Shown piece by piece: positions 5,731 through 13,830 of a stretch of DNA of 15,428 nucleotides. Each line of letters begins with the position of its first letter. The stretch's first letter is position 1. Both the position numbers and the translations under genes were made by a program. Source of the DNA: Kiritimatiellia bacterium (GTDB lineage: Bacteria > Verrucomicrobiota > Kiritimatiellia > RFP12 > UBA1067); assembly GCA_024405255.1 (NCBI GenBank), contig JAKSOY010000098.1:1-15428 (forward strand). The letters are read 5' to 3'. The notes under the pieces are model-generated. The model was given only the letters and a program-made list of their open reading frames with translations. It did no database searches and was not told the origin of the DNA.

Positions 5731-7773
5731 ATGTCATTATTTGGTTTTTTCAAGAAGCTGTTTTCTTGGTTCACCGGTTCGGCATCTGCTACGCAGAAGG
5801 GTAGCGGCAAGGGCCTGCCTGCGGGTCAGCAGGGAAAGGGTGGAAACGGTCACGGAAAGCATGGCCGTCGTGGCCGCCATGGCCGTGAGAACGGTGAACA
5901 GCAGCAGGGACAGCGCCCGCAGCAGGGAAAGGGCGGCAACGCGCCGCGCCGCGACCAGCAGCCGCGTCCTGCCAAGCCGGCGGAAGGCCGGAACGAACGG
6001 CGTTCGGCGGAGGGACAGTCCCCGCGGCGTCGTGATGATCGTCGTGACGATCGTCGTCGCGAGCGCGATGGACAGCGCCGCGGTCCCAAGCCTGTCAATA
6101 CCGCTGCGAACGAGATGCGTCCGGGCGGCGTGGTCAGTCCGGAGGAAATGGCCAAGCGCCAGGCGGCCCATGCCGCATGGAATCCGGCCTCCTTCACGGT
6201 GCCGGAACAGGAAGGCAAGAAGCGTTTCCACGACTTCAATCTGCCGAGCGAAGTGATGCACGGCATTGCGGACCTCGGATTCCAGTACTGCACCGACATT
6301 CAGGCGCTTTCGCTTCAGAACGCGCTTGACGGCAAGAATGTGGCCGGCAAGGCCCAGACGGGCAGCGGCAAGACCGCGGCGTTCCTCGTGGCGATTCTCA
6401 CGCGCTACCTCAATACGCCGGAGAACCGTGCGAAGAAGGGCGGCAGCCCGCGTGCGCTCGTGATCGCGCCGACGCGCGAACTCGTCATCCAGATCTGCAA
6501 GGACGCCGATGCCATTGGCAAGTACTGCGGCCTGCGTTCGCTCGCCGTCTACGGCGGTATGGACTTCGATCGCCAGCGCGAGGAAATCCTCGCGGCGCCG
6601 GTGGATCTGCTGGTGGCGACCCCGGGTCGTCTGCTGGACTTCTGCAAGCGCAACGTGCTGGATCTTTCAAAGGTCGATACGCTCGTCATCGACGAAGCGG
6701 ACCGCATGCTCGACATGGGCTTCATCCCGGATGTGAAGAAGATCATGTATCGTCTTCCGCCCAAGGACAAGCGCACGACGATGCTCTATTCCGCGACGCT
6801 CACGGATACGGTGATGAATCTGGCGTCCGAATGGATGGAAACGCCGGTCAAGGCCGAGGTCGAGAGCGACCACAATGCGACGGACACGGTGCGTCAGATC
6901 GTCTATGTCATTCGTGCGTCGGACAAGTTCAGGGTGCTCTTCAACCACGTGGCGCTGCATCCGGAGGCACGTGCGATCGTCTTCTGCAACCGCAAGTCGA
7001 CGACCGAGGACGTCTACGAGTCCCTCAAGTGCCGTGGCGTGAAGTGCGAGATGCTCTCGGGCGACGTCAACCAGAACAAGCGTCTGCATGTGCTGGAAGA
7101 TTTCCGCGCGGGCAAGATCAAGATCGTGGTCGCGACGGATGTCGCGGGCCGCGGCATCCATGTGGACGACATCGAGTACGTGATCAACTTCGACTTTCCC
7201 TACGAGGCCGAGGACTACGTGCATCGTATCGGCCGTACGGGTCGTGCGGGCAACACGGGCATCGCCATCTCCTTCGCGGATGAGGACGAGAGCTTCGCAA
7301 TTCCCGAGATCGAGGAGTACATCAACGAGCCGCTCAAGTGCACGATGATTCAGGACGACGATCCGCTTCTCAAGGAATTGCCGCCGCGTCATACGGAGCT
7401 CGCCGAAGTCGATGAAGCCGCCAAGGCCGAAGTCGATGCGCGTGAAGCCGTGACGGAAGAGCAGAAGGCCGCTGCGGCCGCGCTCGTGGGCGGCATCGTG
7501 GTGAAGAATGCGGCTGGACAGGAAGGTCGCGTGGTCGTGCAGGAAGATCTGCCGCCGCGTCCGTTGCCGACGTTCGAAAACGCGCTCGAACCCAAGAAGG
7601 TCGTCGACGAGTCCAACGTGTATGCGAAACCCGTCGAGCAGAAGCAGCGCTTTGAAGAATGGGCACCGGCCCCCGCACCCGCGCCTGCGGCCGAACCGGC
7701 TCCCGCGCCTGCGGCCGAACCGGCTCCCGCGCCTGTGTCTGAAACGCCGGTTCCGCCGGCGCCTGAAGCATGA
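5731..7773 (+). CDS. DEAD-box ATP-dependent RNA helicase, RhlB-like
   Basis: A 680-aa RNA helicase. The start at 5731 is preferred, with AAGGAA at 5720-5725; the in-frame GTG at 5701 lies inside the terminator stem. An N-terminal amphipathic stretch (MSLFGFFKKLFSWF) could touch membrane. It is followed by a ~130-residue Gly/Gln/Arg-rich disordered basic region typical of RNA-binding tails. The two RecA-like domains carry all the motifs: Q-motif region (CTDIQALSL), I AQTGSGKT (208-215), Ia PTREL, Ib TPGR, II DEAD (321-324), III SAT (354-356), V ATDVAGRGIH and VI HRIGRTGRAG (starting at H498). 'GDVNQNKRLHVLEDF' and 'FNFDFPYEAEDYVHRIGRTG'-like wording resemble E. coli RhlB more than other DEAD proteins (from memory). 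The Q-motif has Asp where Pro is usual before IQ. The C-terminus is a PAPAPAAE repeat tail. The stop overlaps the next start (ATGA). Confidence 0.95.
   Translation: MSLFGFFKKLFSWFTGSASATQKGSGKGLPAGQQGKGGNGHGKHGRRGRHGRENGEQQQGQRPQQGKGGNAPRRDQQPRPAKPAEGRNERRSAEGQSPRRRDDRRDDRRRERDGQRRGPKPVNTAANEMRPGGVVSPEEMAKRQAAHAAWNPASFTVPEQEGKKRFHDFNLPSEVMHGIADLGFQYCTDIQALSLQNALDGKNVAGKAQTGSGKTAAFLVAILTRYLNTPENRAKKGGSPRALVIAPTRELVIQICKDADAIGKYCGLRSLAVYGGMDFDRQREEILAAPVDLLVATPGRLLDFCKRNVLDLSKVDTLVIDEADRMLDMGFIPDVKKIMYRLPPKDKRTTMLYSATLTDTVMNLASEWMETPVKAEVESDHNATDTVRQIVYVIRASDKFRVLFNHVALHPEARAIVFCNRKSTTEDVYESLKCRGVKCEMLSGDVNQNKRLHVLEDFRAGKIKIVVATDVAGRGIHVDDIEYVINFDFPYEAEDYVHRIGRTGRAGNTGIAISFADEDESFAIPEIEEYINEPLKCTMIQDDDPLLKELPPRHTELAEVDEAAKAEVDAREAVTEEQKAAAAALVGGIVVKNAAGQEGRVVVQEDLPPRPLPTFENALEPKKVVDESNVYAKPVEQKQRFEEWAPAPAPAPAAEPAPAPAAEPAPAPVSETPVPPAPEA
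7669..7743 (+). repeat. 24-bp in-frame repeat encoding the PAPAPAAE tail of the helicase
   Basis: The unit CCGGCTCCCGCGCCTGCGGC plus CGAA is repeated almost exactly, with a degenerate first copy and a third copy ending GTGTCTGAA. The period is 24 bp, so copy changes add or remove eight residues without a frameshift. The encoded Pro/Ala/Glu tail is probably an extended flexible linker. Confidence 0.8.
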
Positions 7774-9317
7774 TTCTGTTCCTGACACCTCCGTTTGTTC
7801 AGTTGAACACACCCTACCCCGCCACGCCTTCGCTGGTGGGGTTTCTTTCCGAGCGGGGGTATGACTGCACACAGCGCGATCTCTCGATCGAGGTCGCGTT
7901 GGAGGTGCTGCGACTCTCCGGCGACGACTTTACGGACGAGGCGATCGAGATCCTGCAGAATCGTCATCTCTCGGCAGAAGAGAAAGTCGAGACGACGGCG
8001 TATCTTGACGAACTGGCTCTCGGGATTCGCGATTCGGTCGATCCCGATTTCGGCTTTTCGCGCTATGCGGAGCGTCTGGGTGTCGCCGTGCCGGACTTCG
8101 GCAGCGTGCTGCGACGTCTGCGCCGGAGAAGTCTGGTCGATCGCATCCTGGAGGAAAAAGTCGCGGCCGTGCTGCGCGAGGTGCGACCGACGGTCGTGGG
8201 GGTGACGTGTCCGTTCCCGGGGACGCTCCTGGGCGCGTTTCGGATTGCCCAGACGATCAAGCGTCTCGATCCATCCGTTCAGACGGTTCTCGGCGGCGGT
8301 TATGTGAACACCGAGCTGCGAACGCTCGACGATGTGCGCGTGGGACGCTTCTTCGACGCGGTCATGTACGATGAGGGCTATGCGCCCTGGCTCGAGTTTC
8401 TGCAGGCCCGCGATCCGGCGCCCATTCCGCCGTTCGTCAAGCCGTCCTATGCAGGACTCGACCTCTCGCTCTACATGGATCTGCCTGAATCGGAGAATCC
8501 GATGCATCGGCTGTGGTCCACGGGACGCTGGCTCAAGCTGCAGATGGCGCGTGGCTGCTATTGGCACAAGTGCGCGTTCTGCGATGTGTCGCTTGACTAC
8601 ATCAAGTGTTTCCAGATGCCCGAGGCGGCGACGATTGTCGATGCGATGCAGGCGCTCGTGCGGGAGACGGGATGTGCGCCCGATTTCCATTTCACGGACG
8701 AGGCCATGCCGCCGGCGCTGATTGCAAAGATGTGCCGCGAGATTCTCAAGCGGAAGTTCAAATGCCGCTGGTGGGGCAACGTGCGTTTCGATACGGCTTT
8801 CACGCCGACGCTTGCGCGCCTGATGGCGCGGGCGGGCTGCATTGCCGTGACGGGCGGACTCGAATGCGCGGTCGACCGTCTGCTGAAGCTGATGAACAAA
8901 GGCATCACGCTGGCATCCGCGCGTGCGGCGCTCACGGCGTTTCGCGAGGCGGGCATTCTGGTGCACGCCTACTTGATGTATGCGTTCCCGACCGAGACGG
9001 AACGGGAGGCGGTGGCGGCACTCGGACACGTTCGACGGTTCTTCCGGGAAGGACTGATTCAAAGTGCCTTCTTCCACCGTTTCGCGCTCACGGTCCATTC
9101 GCCGATCGCCAAGGATCCGGCGCGTTTCGGCATTGAAATCGACACGTCGGCGCCGCGGCCGCGCGGCCGCACTTTTGCGGTGAACGAGATCCCGTTTCGT
9201 GAGCCGGGTGCGCCGGATTGGGACCGTCTTGGCAAAGCTCTCACGCGGGCCCTTTACAACTACATGCGCGGCGCCGGTCTTTCCAAGCCGCTTTCTTTCT
9301 GGTTTTCCGCTAGATAA
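7770..9317 (+). CDS. Radical SAM protein with degenerate B12-binding-like N-terminal domain
   Basis: A 515-aa radical SAM enzyme of unknown substrate. The N-terminus (PPFVQLNTPYPATP) resembles a widespread uncharacterised radical SAM family (from memory). Residues about 1-200 form a Rossmann-like cobalamin-binding-type domain interrupted by a helical insert ('GVTCPFPGTLLGAFRIAQTI..', 'LGGGYVN'). The usual DxHxxG cobalamin motif is not visible. The Fe-S cluster motif is C263-YWHK-C268-AF-C271, spacing CX4CX2C instead of the canonical CX3CX2C. Downstream come 'FHFTDEAMP', 'WWGNVRFD', 'VTGGLECAVDRLLKLMNKG' and 'YLMYAFPTET', normal SAM-barrel strand segments. The start overlaps the helicase stop as ATGA with no good ribosome binding site, implying translational coupling. 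TAA at 9315-9317 is followed by a terminator-like hairpin. Confidence 0.88.
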   Translation: MILFLTPPFVQLNTPYPATPSLVGFLSERGYDCTQRDLSIEVALEVLRLSGDDFTDEAIEILQNRHLSAEEKVETTAYLDELALGIRDSVDPDFGFSRYAERLGVAVPDFGSVLRRLRRRSLVDRILEEKVAAVLREVRPTVVGVTCPFPGTLLGAFRIAQTIKRLDPSVQTVLGGGYVNTELRTLDDVRVGRFFDAVMYDEGYAPWLEFLQARDPAPIPPFVKPSYAGLDLSLYMDLPESENPMHRLWSTGRWLKLQMARGCYWHKCAFCDVSLDYIKCFQMPEAATIVDAMQALVRETGCAPDFHFTDEAMPPALIAKMCREILKRKFKCRWWGNVRFDTAFTPTLARLMARAGCIAVTGGLECAVDRLLKLMNKGITLASARAALTAFREAGILVHAYLMYAFPTETEREAVAALGHVRRFFREGLIQSAFFHRFALTVHSPIAKDPARFGIEIDTSAPRPRGRTFAVNEIPFREPGAPDWDRLGKALTRALYNYMRGAGLSKPLSFWFSAR

Positions 9318-9323
9318 AATCAA

Positions 9324-9359
9324 AAAAGACGGTCTGAGCTTGCATATTGTCCGTCTTTT
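9324..9359. terminator. Possible bidirectional terminator after the radical SAM gene
   Basis: AAAAGACGG (9324-9332) is the perfect complement of CCGTCTTTT (9351-9359), with an 18-nt loop. The T-run is part of the right arm and the A-run of the left arm, so the element could terminate in both directions. It begins 6 bp after the radical SAM stop codon. The large loop makes it weaker than the one after rpsI. Confidence 0.5.
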
Positions 9360-9368
9360 CTCTATAAT
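9340..9368 (+). promoter_or_regulatory. Promoter for the zinc-ribbon/pgsA pair
   Basis: A consensus -10 box TATAAT (9363-9368) is preceded at exactly 17 bp by TTGCAT (9340-9345; only three of six matches to TTGACA). It lies partly inside the loop and right arm of the preceding terminator. Transcription would start near 9375, about 42 nt before the ATG at 9417. Confidence 0.6.
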
Positions 9369-9416
9369 ATTGGCGTAAGCGGGAGTCCGTCCTGCCGAAC
9401 GAGATTGGAGGCGACC

Positions 9417-9962
9417 ATGAGCGAAGAAGAAATCAAAGAGAATACGACAACGACATCCCTCGTTGACGACGAGACTGAGGAGGCTGGAACCGAGATTCGT
9501 GATACGGATATCGTGTTCGACTGTCCCCATTGCGGTCACAACCTGGCCATCGACTATCGTGGCGCGGGTCTTCAGATCGCGTGTGTGAATTGCGGTGAAA
9601 GCGTGCTGGTGCCGATTCCGGACGGGATGAAGATCGACGATCTGGATATCGAGCCGGGCGAAATCCTCAAGCAGCTTTTCGCGACGCGTCGCAACCTTCA
9701 GCGGACGGAACGCCGTGTTGAGAGTCTTGAGCAGGAGCTGGGCAAGATGCGCGTTCGCCGTGATACGCTGCAGGCGCTGCTGGAATTCTCCAAGGTTCAG
9801 ATCGCTGAATTGAAGGGACTTTTCCTCAAGCAGCTGGACGAGCAGGGGAAGACGCGTTCGCTCATCGAACGGTTGACGGCGGACTTGGAGACAGGGCTTG
9901 AAGAAGAAGCGGCGCTCAAGGCCGAATTGACGACTGGAGAGGGTGGCGCGTCGGATAAATGA
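9417..9962 (+). CDS. Zinc-ribbon and coiled-coil protein of unknown function
   Basis: An acidic protein of about 181 aa. The ATG at 9417 is chosen because GGAGG (9407-9411) lies 5 bp upstream; the in-frame TTG at 9405 has no ribosome binding site. Residues 36-59 form a four-cysteine zinc ribbon, CPHCG (C36, C39) and CVNCG (C56, C59), separated by 16 residues. From about residue 80 to 175 the sequence is heptad-like, rich in Leu, Glu, Arg and Lys, and should form a long coiled coil. There is no signal peptide or membrane segment. Such ribbons in PVC bacteria often carry the 'CPHCG..L.....GAG....C..CG' pattern (from memory), but no function is known to me. Its stop overlaps the pgsA-like start (ATGA), so the two proteins are probably made together. 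Confidence 0.8.
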   Translation: MSEEEIKENTTTTSLVDDETEEAGTEIRDTDIVFDCPHCGHNLAIDYRGAGLQIACVNCGESVLVPIPDGMKIDDLDIEPGEILKQLFATRRNLQRTERRVESLEQELGKMRVRRDTLQALLEFSKVQIAELKGLFLKQLDEQGKTRSLIERLTADLETGLEEEAALKAELTTGEGGASDK

Positions 9963-10618
9963 GCTCGTGTTTTCATTCCTATTTCGTGAATGCGCTTACG
10001 TTTTCACGGGTGCCGCTGATTTTTGCTTTTATGATCTGTGCGGTGCTGGCGCATCACTGTAATCATGCGGGTTTTGCCGTGGCGGCATGTGTCCTGTTGT
10101 CCCTTGCGGGGCTTTCGGACCTTTTCGACGGCAAGCTCGCGCGCAAATGGCAGGTGGTTTCCACGTTCGGCAAGCTTGCGGATCCCTTGATGGACAAGGT
10201 GTTCTTCATTGTGAGTTTCCCGACGCTGCTCTGGCTCATTGGCGCGCAGGGGGATAATCCGGTACATGCCGGCGTGATGCTGGCCTTTACGGTGCTCTAC
10301 ATCCTGCGCGACCAGTGGGTGACATTCCTGCGTGCAATCGCCTCGAGCTACCATGCGGACGTGAGCGCGATGTGGCTGGGCAAGGTGCGTACGGCGCTAT
10401 CCTTCCCGGCGGCGGGTTACATCTATCTTTACTTGGCGTTCCGCAAGTTCCTGCCGCAGCTGTGCGGGTGTGCGACTTCGGCGGCATCCGTGGATGCCGG
10501 GTTCTTGTGGAGCGTTTATGCGATTGAGGCGTTTCTCATTGGCCTCAACATCTATTCGTGTGCGGTTTACACGAAAGTCTATTGGCCCTATATGGTTCGG
10601 GCAATTGGCGCGAAGTGA
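9959..10618 (+). CDS. pgsA: CDP-alcohol phosphatidyltransferase, probable phosphatidylglycerophosphate synthase
   Basis: A 219-aa integral membrane enzyme with several hydrophobic segments. It would transfer a phosphatidyl group from CDP-diacylglycerol to an alcohol, most likely glycerol-3-phosphate, the committed step to phosphatidylglycerol. The complete CDP-alcohol phosphatidyltransferase signature is present: D54-x2-D57-G58-x2-A61-R62-x8-G71-x3-D75-x3-D79, whose aspartates bind the metal ions and CDP headgroup. The N-terminal 'NALTFSRVPLIF' is typical of PgsA. Members with other acceptors (inositol, serine, cardiolipin synthesis) cannot be fully excluded. The start overlaps the zinc-ribbon stop by ATGA, with only a distant GGAGAGGG (9936-9943), so expression is likely coupled. 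Confidence 0.85.
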   Translation: MSSCFHSYFVNALTFSRVPLIFAFMICAVLAHHCNHAGFAVAACVLLSLAGLSDLFDGKLARKWQVVSTFGKLADPLMDKVFFIVSFPTLLWLIGAQGDNPVHAGVMLAFTVLYILRDQWVTFLRAIASSYHADVSAMWLGKVRTALSFPAAGYIYLYLAFRKFLPQLCGCATSAASVDAGFLWSVYAIEAFLIGLNIYSCAVYTKVYWPYMVRAIGAK

Positions 10619-10666
10619 GTTGTTTTGTTCGTACGAGTGCGTGCGGACGCGTGAAGGAGTCAGACG

Positions 10667-13600
10667 ATGATGCGGAAAAATCTTGCGTTGTTCAGTTGTG
10701 CGGTTTGCGTAGGTGCGGTCGTGGGCGCGGAGGCGCCGAAGGTGGAAAAGAAAACGGACGTGAGCCCGAAAGCCTACGAGGGGCGTCCGCAATGGAACAA
10801 TCCCTATGTGACGCAGGAGAATCGTCTGCCCGCGCGGACGCTGCTGGCGCCGTGTGCGAGCGAGGCGGAGGCGCGTGCCGTGGCCGAGTTGAAGCAGGAC
10901 CGCCTCACGGCCACGTACGTCCAGTCGCTGAACGGCACCTGGAAATTCGCCTGGTCGAAGGATCCGTCCGTGCGCCCCGTCGATTTCTACAAGCCGGGCT
11001 TCGATGTCTCGATGTGGAAGGATCTCACGGTGCCGGGCTGCTGGCAGCTGTCGGGCGTCTACGATCCGGTGCTGTATTCGAACATCACGTATCCGCATGC
11101 GGCGACGCCGTCGGATATCATGAGCGATCCGCCGAAGAATTTTTCGTCCTTCATCTGCCGGAACCCGGTGGGGTCCTACCGTCGTTCGTTCACGACGCCG
11201 CGCGCCTGGCAGGATCGTCGCGTGACGTTGCGTTTCGGCGGCTTCTCGAGCGGCATCCTCGTGTGGGTGAACGGTAAGAAGGTCGGCTATGCGCAAGACG
11301 GGCGCCTGGCGAGCGAGTTCGACGTGACTGACTTCCTGATGCCCGCCGGCAAGCCGAACGTGCTGGCAGTCGAGGTCTATCGCTTTACGGACGGTTCATT
11401 CCTCGAGGATCAGGATTTCTGGCGTTTTTCGGGACTCTTCCGTGATGTGTCGCTTGTCGCCGAACAGAAGGACGGTCTGCGCGATCTGACGGTGACGACG
11501 ACGCTTTCCGCCGACTACAAGTCCGCGACGCTGACGGTGGCGCAGGCTGTCGACGGCGCGACGCTGTACGACCCTGCGGGCAAGCCCGTGCCGGGCGCGT
11601 GGAAGAACGACCAGCTGACGGTTGCCGCGCCGCGTCTCTGGAGCGCCGAAAAGCCGGATCTCTACACGCTCGTCGTCAACAAGGGCGGCGATTACTTCGG
11701 CCAGGCCGTCGGTTTCCGCGATGTCAAGATCGAGAACGCGGTGTTGAAGGTCAATGGCCGCCGCATTCGCATCAAGGGAACGGACCGCCACGAGATGTCG
11801 CCTGAGACGGGGTACACGGTGACGCGCGCGGATATGGAACGCGACATCTGGCTGATGAAGTCGTTGAACCTCAATGCGGTGCGTACGTCGCATTATCCGA
11901 ACGATCCGATGTGGTATGACCTGTGCGATCGTCTCGGCATCTATGTGCTGTGCGAGGCGAACATCGAATCGCACGGCATGGGCTATGGCGACAAGTCGCT
12001 CGCGCATCGTGCCGACTACAAGGCCGCGCACATTGAACGTGCGGTGCGGATGATCCAGACGCATCGCAACCACGCGTCCATCATCGGCTGGTCGATGGGC
12101 AATGAGGCGGGCTTCGGCGAGAACTTCAAGGCCGAGTTCAAGGCGATGAAGGAATTGGATACGACGCGTCCGATCCAGTACGAACGGGCGCCGTGGGATG
12201 CCGCCGAGTCTGAAATCGTCTGCCCGATGTACGCGCGCGCGGCGAAGAGCGAAGAGTATGTGAAGAACAATCCGAAGAAGCCGTTCATCCTCTGCGAATA
12301 TTCGCACGCGATGGGCAACTCCAACGGCAGCATTCAGGACTACTGGGACGTCGTGAAGAAATATCCGTCCGCGCAGGGCGGTTTCATCTGGGATTTCGTC
12401 GACCAGGCCGTGTGGAGCCGTTCCTTCAACAATCCGGAACACGGACGCTGCGGCGAGCGCGAACTCGACAAGGTCGCGTTCCTGGCCTATGGCGGCGACT
12501 TCGGCGACAAGCCGAACGACGACAACTTCAACTGCAACGGGTTTGTGGATGCGTTACGCAATCCGCATCCGGGTGCGCTGGAGATCAAGCATGCGTATCG
12601 TAACGTGATGGCGGAGTCGTTCGATTTCGCGACGGGCGTTCTGCGCGTGCACAACGATTTCGTCTTCACGCGTCTGACGAACCTGAAGGCCAAGTGGGAG
12701 TCGTTTGCGGGATCGCAGCGTCTCGGCGGCGGCGACTTCACCGTGACGGCCGAGCCGGATACGACGGTCGAGGTGAAGCTCGGCAAGGTGCCGGTGGCGC
12801 CGAATGCGAAGACGTATCTCGTCGTGCGCTTCTTCGAGGGCGTGCGTGAGATCGCCTGCGACCAGTTTGCGACGGGGTCCGATCAGCCGGCGGCCGCGAC
12901 GAAGGGCGCGTGCACCTGGCAGGTGGAAGAATCCGCGGCATTTGTGAAGGTGAAGGGTGCGGCACTGACGGCGATCTTCAATTCGAAGATGGGAACGCTC
13001 GTTTCGCTGGAGGATGCAAAGGGACAGAAGAAGATCGCTTCTGCGGTGTATCCCGAGTTCTGGCGTGCGCCGATCGACAACGATCGGGGCAATAAGTTCG
13101 ATAAACGCTGCGGTGTGTGGCGTACGGCGGGTCGCAAGGCGAAGTGCACGTCCTTCAAGGTCGAGCAGACGCAGAAGGGCGGTTGTGTGGTGAAGGCGGT
13201 GTTCGACGTGCCGGCGGGTGCGTCGAAGGCGGAGTTCACCTGGACCTTTGCGCCGGGTGCGACCAGCGTGGCGATGAGCGAGGTGTTCACAGCGGCGAAG
13301 GGACAGCCCGAGTTGCCGCGTGTGGGCGTGACGTTCACGGTGCCGGATCGGTTCCGTCAGGTGCAGTGGGCGGGATTCGGTCCGCACGAAAACTACTGCG
13401 ACCGTGCGACGAGCGCGATGTACGGCTTGTGGACGGCGAATGTCGGTCTCGAGCGTGGCATCGCGCCGGTGAACCACCGGACGATCCGGTTCGATCCGAA
13501 CCGTCTCAATCCCGACAACTACATCGAGCCGGGCGAACAGGGCCATCGCGGCGGTTGCACGTCGTTCAAGATCGGTACCTTGTCGGTGCGAGGAACCGAT

Positions 13601-13807
13601 TTCGGCTTCAACGCCTGGCCGTATGCGCAGGCTTCGCTGGAGAAGGCGAAGCACATGTACGACCTGAAGGAAGAAGGGGCCGTGACGGTGGTGATCGACG
13701 CCGTGCAGATGGGTGTCGGCGGCGACAACAGCTGGGGGGCTCGTCCGCACCCGCCGTATGAACCTGCGGCTGGCAAGACGTATCGTCTGGATCTCGTGTT
13801 CGACTGA
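10667..13807 (+). CDS. lacZ: Exported LacZ-type beta-galactosidase, glycoside hydrolase family 2
   Basis: A 1,046-aa GH2 enzyme that hydrolyses terminal beta-galactosides with retention. AAGGAG (10654-10659) supports the start at 10667; ATG 10670 is equally possible. Unlike E. coli LacZ it begins with a signal peptide (MMRKNLALFSCAVCVGAVVGA), so it probably acts in the periplasm or outside. Domain order is normal: N-terminal jelly roll ('QWNNPYVTQENRLPA', 'LNGTWKF'), Ig-like domain, TIM barrel, then a small-chain C-terminal domain. Key residues are visible: acid/base E480 in WSMGNEAGFG, nucleophile E544 in LCEYSHAMGNSNG, Tyr522 in CPMYAR, EANIESHGM (metal site), GGFIWDFVDQ, and the C-terminal substrate Trp1023 in GGDNSW. 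No catalytic residue is missing. The true substrate could be a host or plant galactoside. It is followed 23 bp later by a transporter gene. Confidence 0.95.
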   Translation: MMRKNLALFSCAVCVGAVVGAEAPKVEKKTDVSPKAYEGRPQWNNPYVTQENRLPARTLLAPCASEAEARAVAELKQDRLTATYVQSLNGTWKFAWSKDPSVRPVDFYKPGFDVSMWKDLTVPGCWQLSGVYDPVLYSNITYPHAATPSDIMSDPPKNFSSFICRNPVGSYRRSFTTPRAWQDRRVTLRFGGFSSGILVWVNGKKVGYAQDGRLASEFDVTDFLMPAGKPNVLAVEVYRFTDGSFLEDQDFWRFSGLFRDVSLVAEQKDGLRDLTVTTTLSADYKSATLTVAQAVDGATLYDPAGKPVPGAWKNDQLTVAAPRLWSAEKPDLYTLVVNKGGDYFGQAVGFRDVKIENAVLKVNGRRIRIKGTDRHEMSPETGYTVTRADMERDIWLMKSLNLNAVRTSHYPNDPMWYDLCDRLGIYVLCEANIESHGMGYGDKSLAHRADYKAAHIERAVRMIQTHRNHASIIGWSMGNEAGFGENFKAEFKAMKELDTTRPIQYERAPWDAAESEIVCPMYARAAKSEEYVKNNPKKPFILCEYSHAMGNSNGSIQDYWDVVKKYPSAQGGFIWDFVDQAVWSRSFNNPEHGRCGERELDKVAFLAYGGDFGDKPNDDNFNCNGFVDALRNPHPGALEIKHAYRNVMAESFDFATGVLRVHNDFVFTRLTNLKAKWESFAGSQRLGGGDFTVTAEPDTTVEVKLGKVPVAPNAKTYLVVRFFEGVREIACDQFATGSDQPAAATKGACTWQVEESAAFVKVKGAALTAIFNSKMGTLVSLEDAKGQKKIASAVYPEFWRAPIDNDRGNKFDKRCGVWRTAGRKAKCTSFKVEQTQKGGCVVKAVFDVPAGASKAEFTWTFAPGATSVAMSEVFTAAKGQPELPRVGVTFTVPDRFRQVQWAGFGPHENYCDRATSAMYGLWTANVGLERGIAPVNHRTIRFDPNRLNPDNYIEPGEQGHRGGCTSFKIGTLSVRGTDFGFNAWPYAQASLEKAKHMYDLKEEGAVTVVIDAVQMGVGGDNSWGARPHPPYEPAAGKTYRLDLVFD

Positions 13808-13830
13808 TTCGACGGGTCTGGCGTGACGCG

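Noticed and set aside
7389..9539. A 716-codon minus-strand ORF across the helicase and radical SAM genes
   Set aside because: It is low-complexity and Arg-rich, overlaps two genes with complete motif sets and crosses the terminator/promoter region. It is a shadow ORF.
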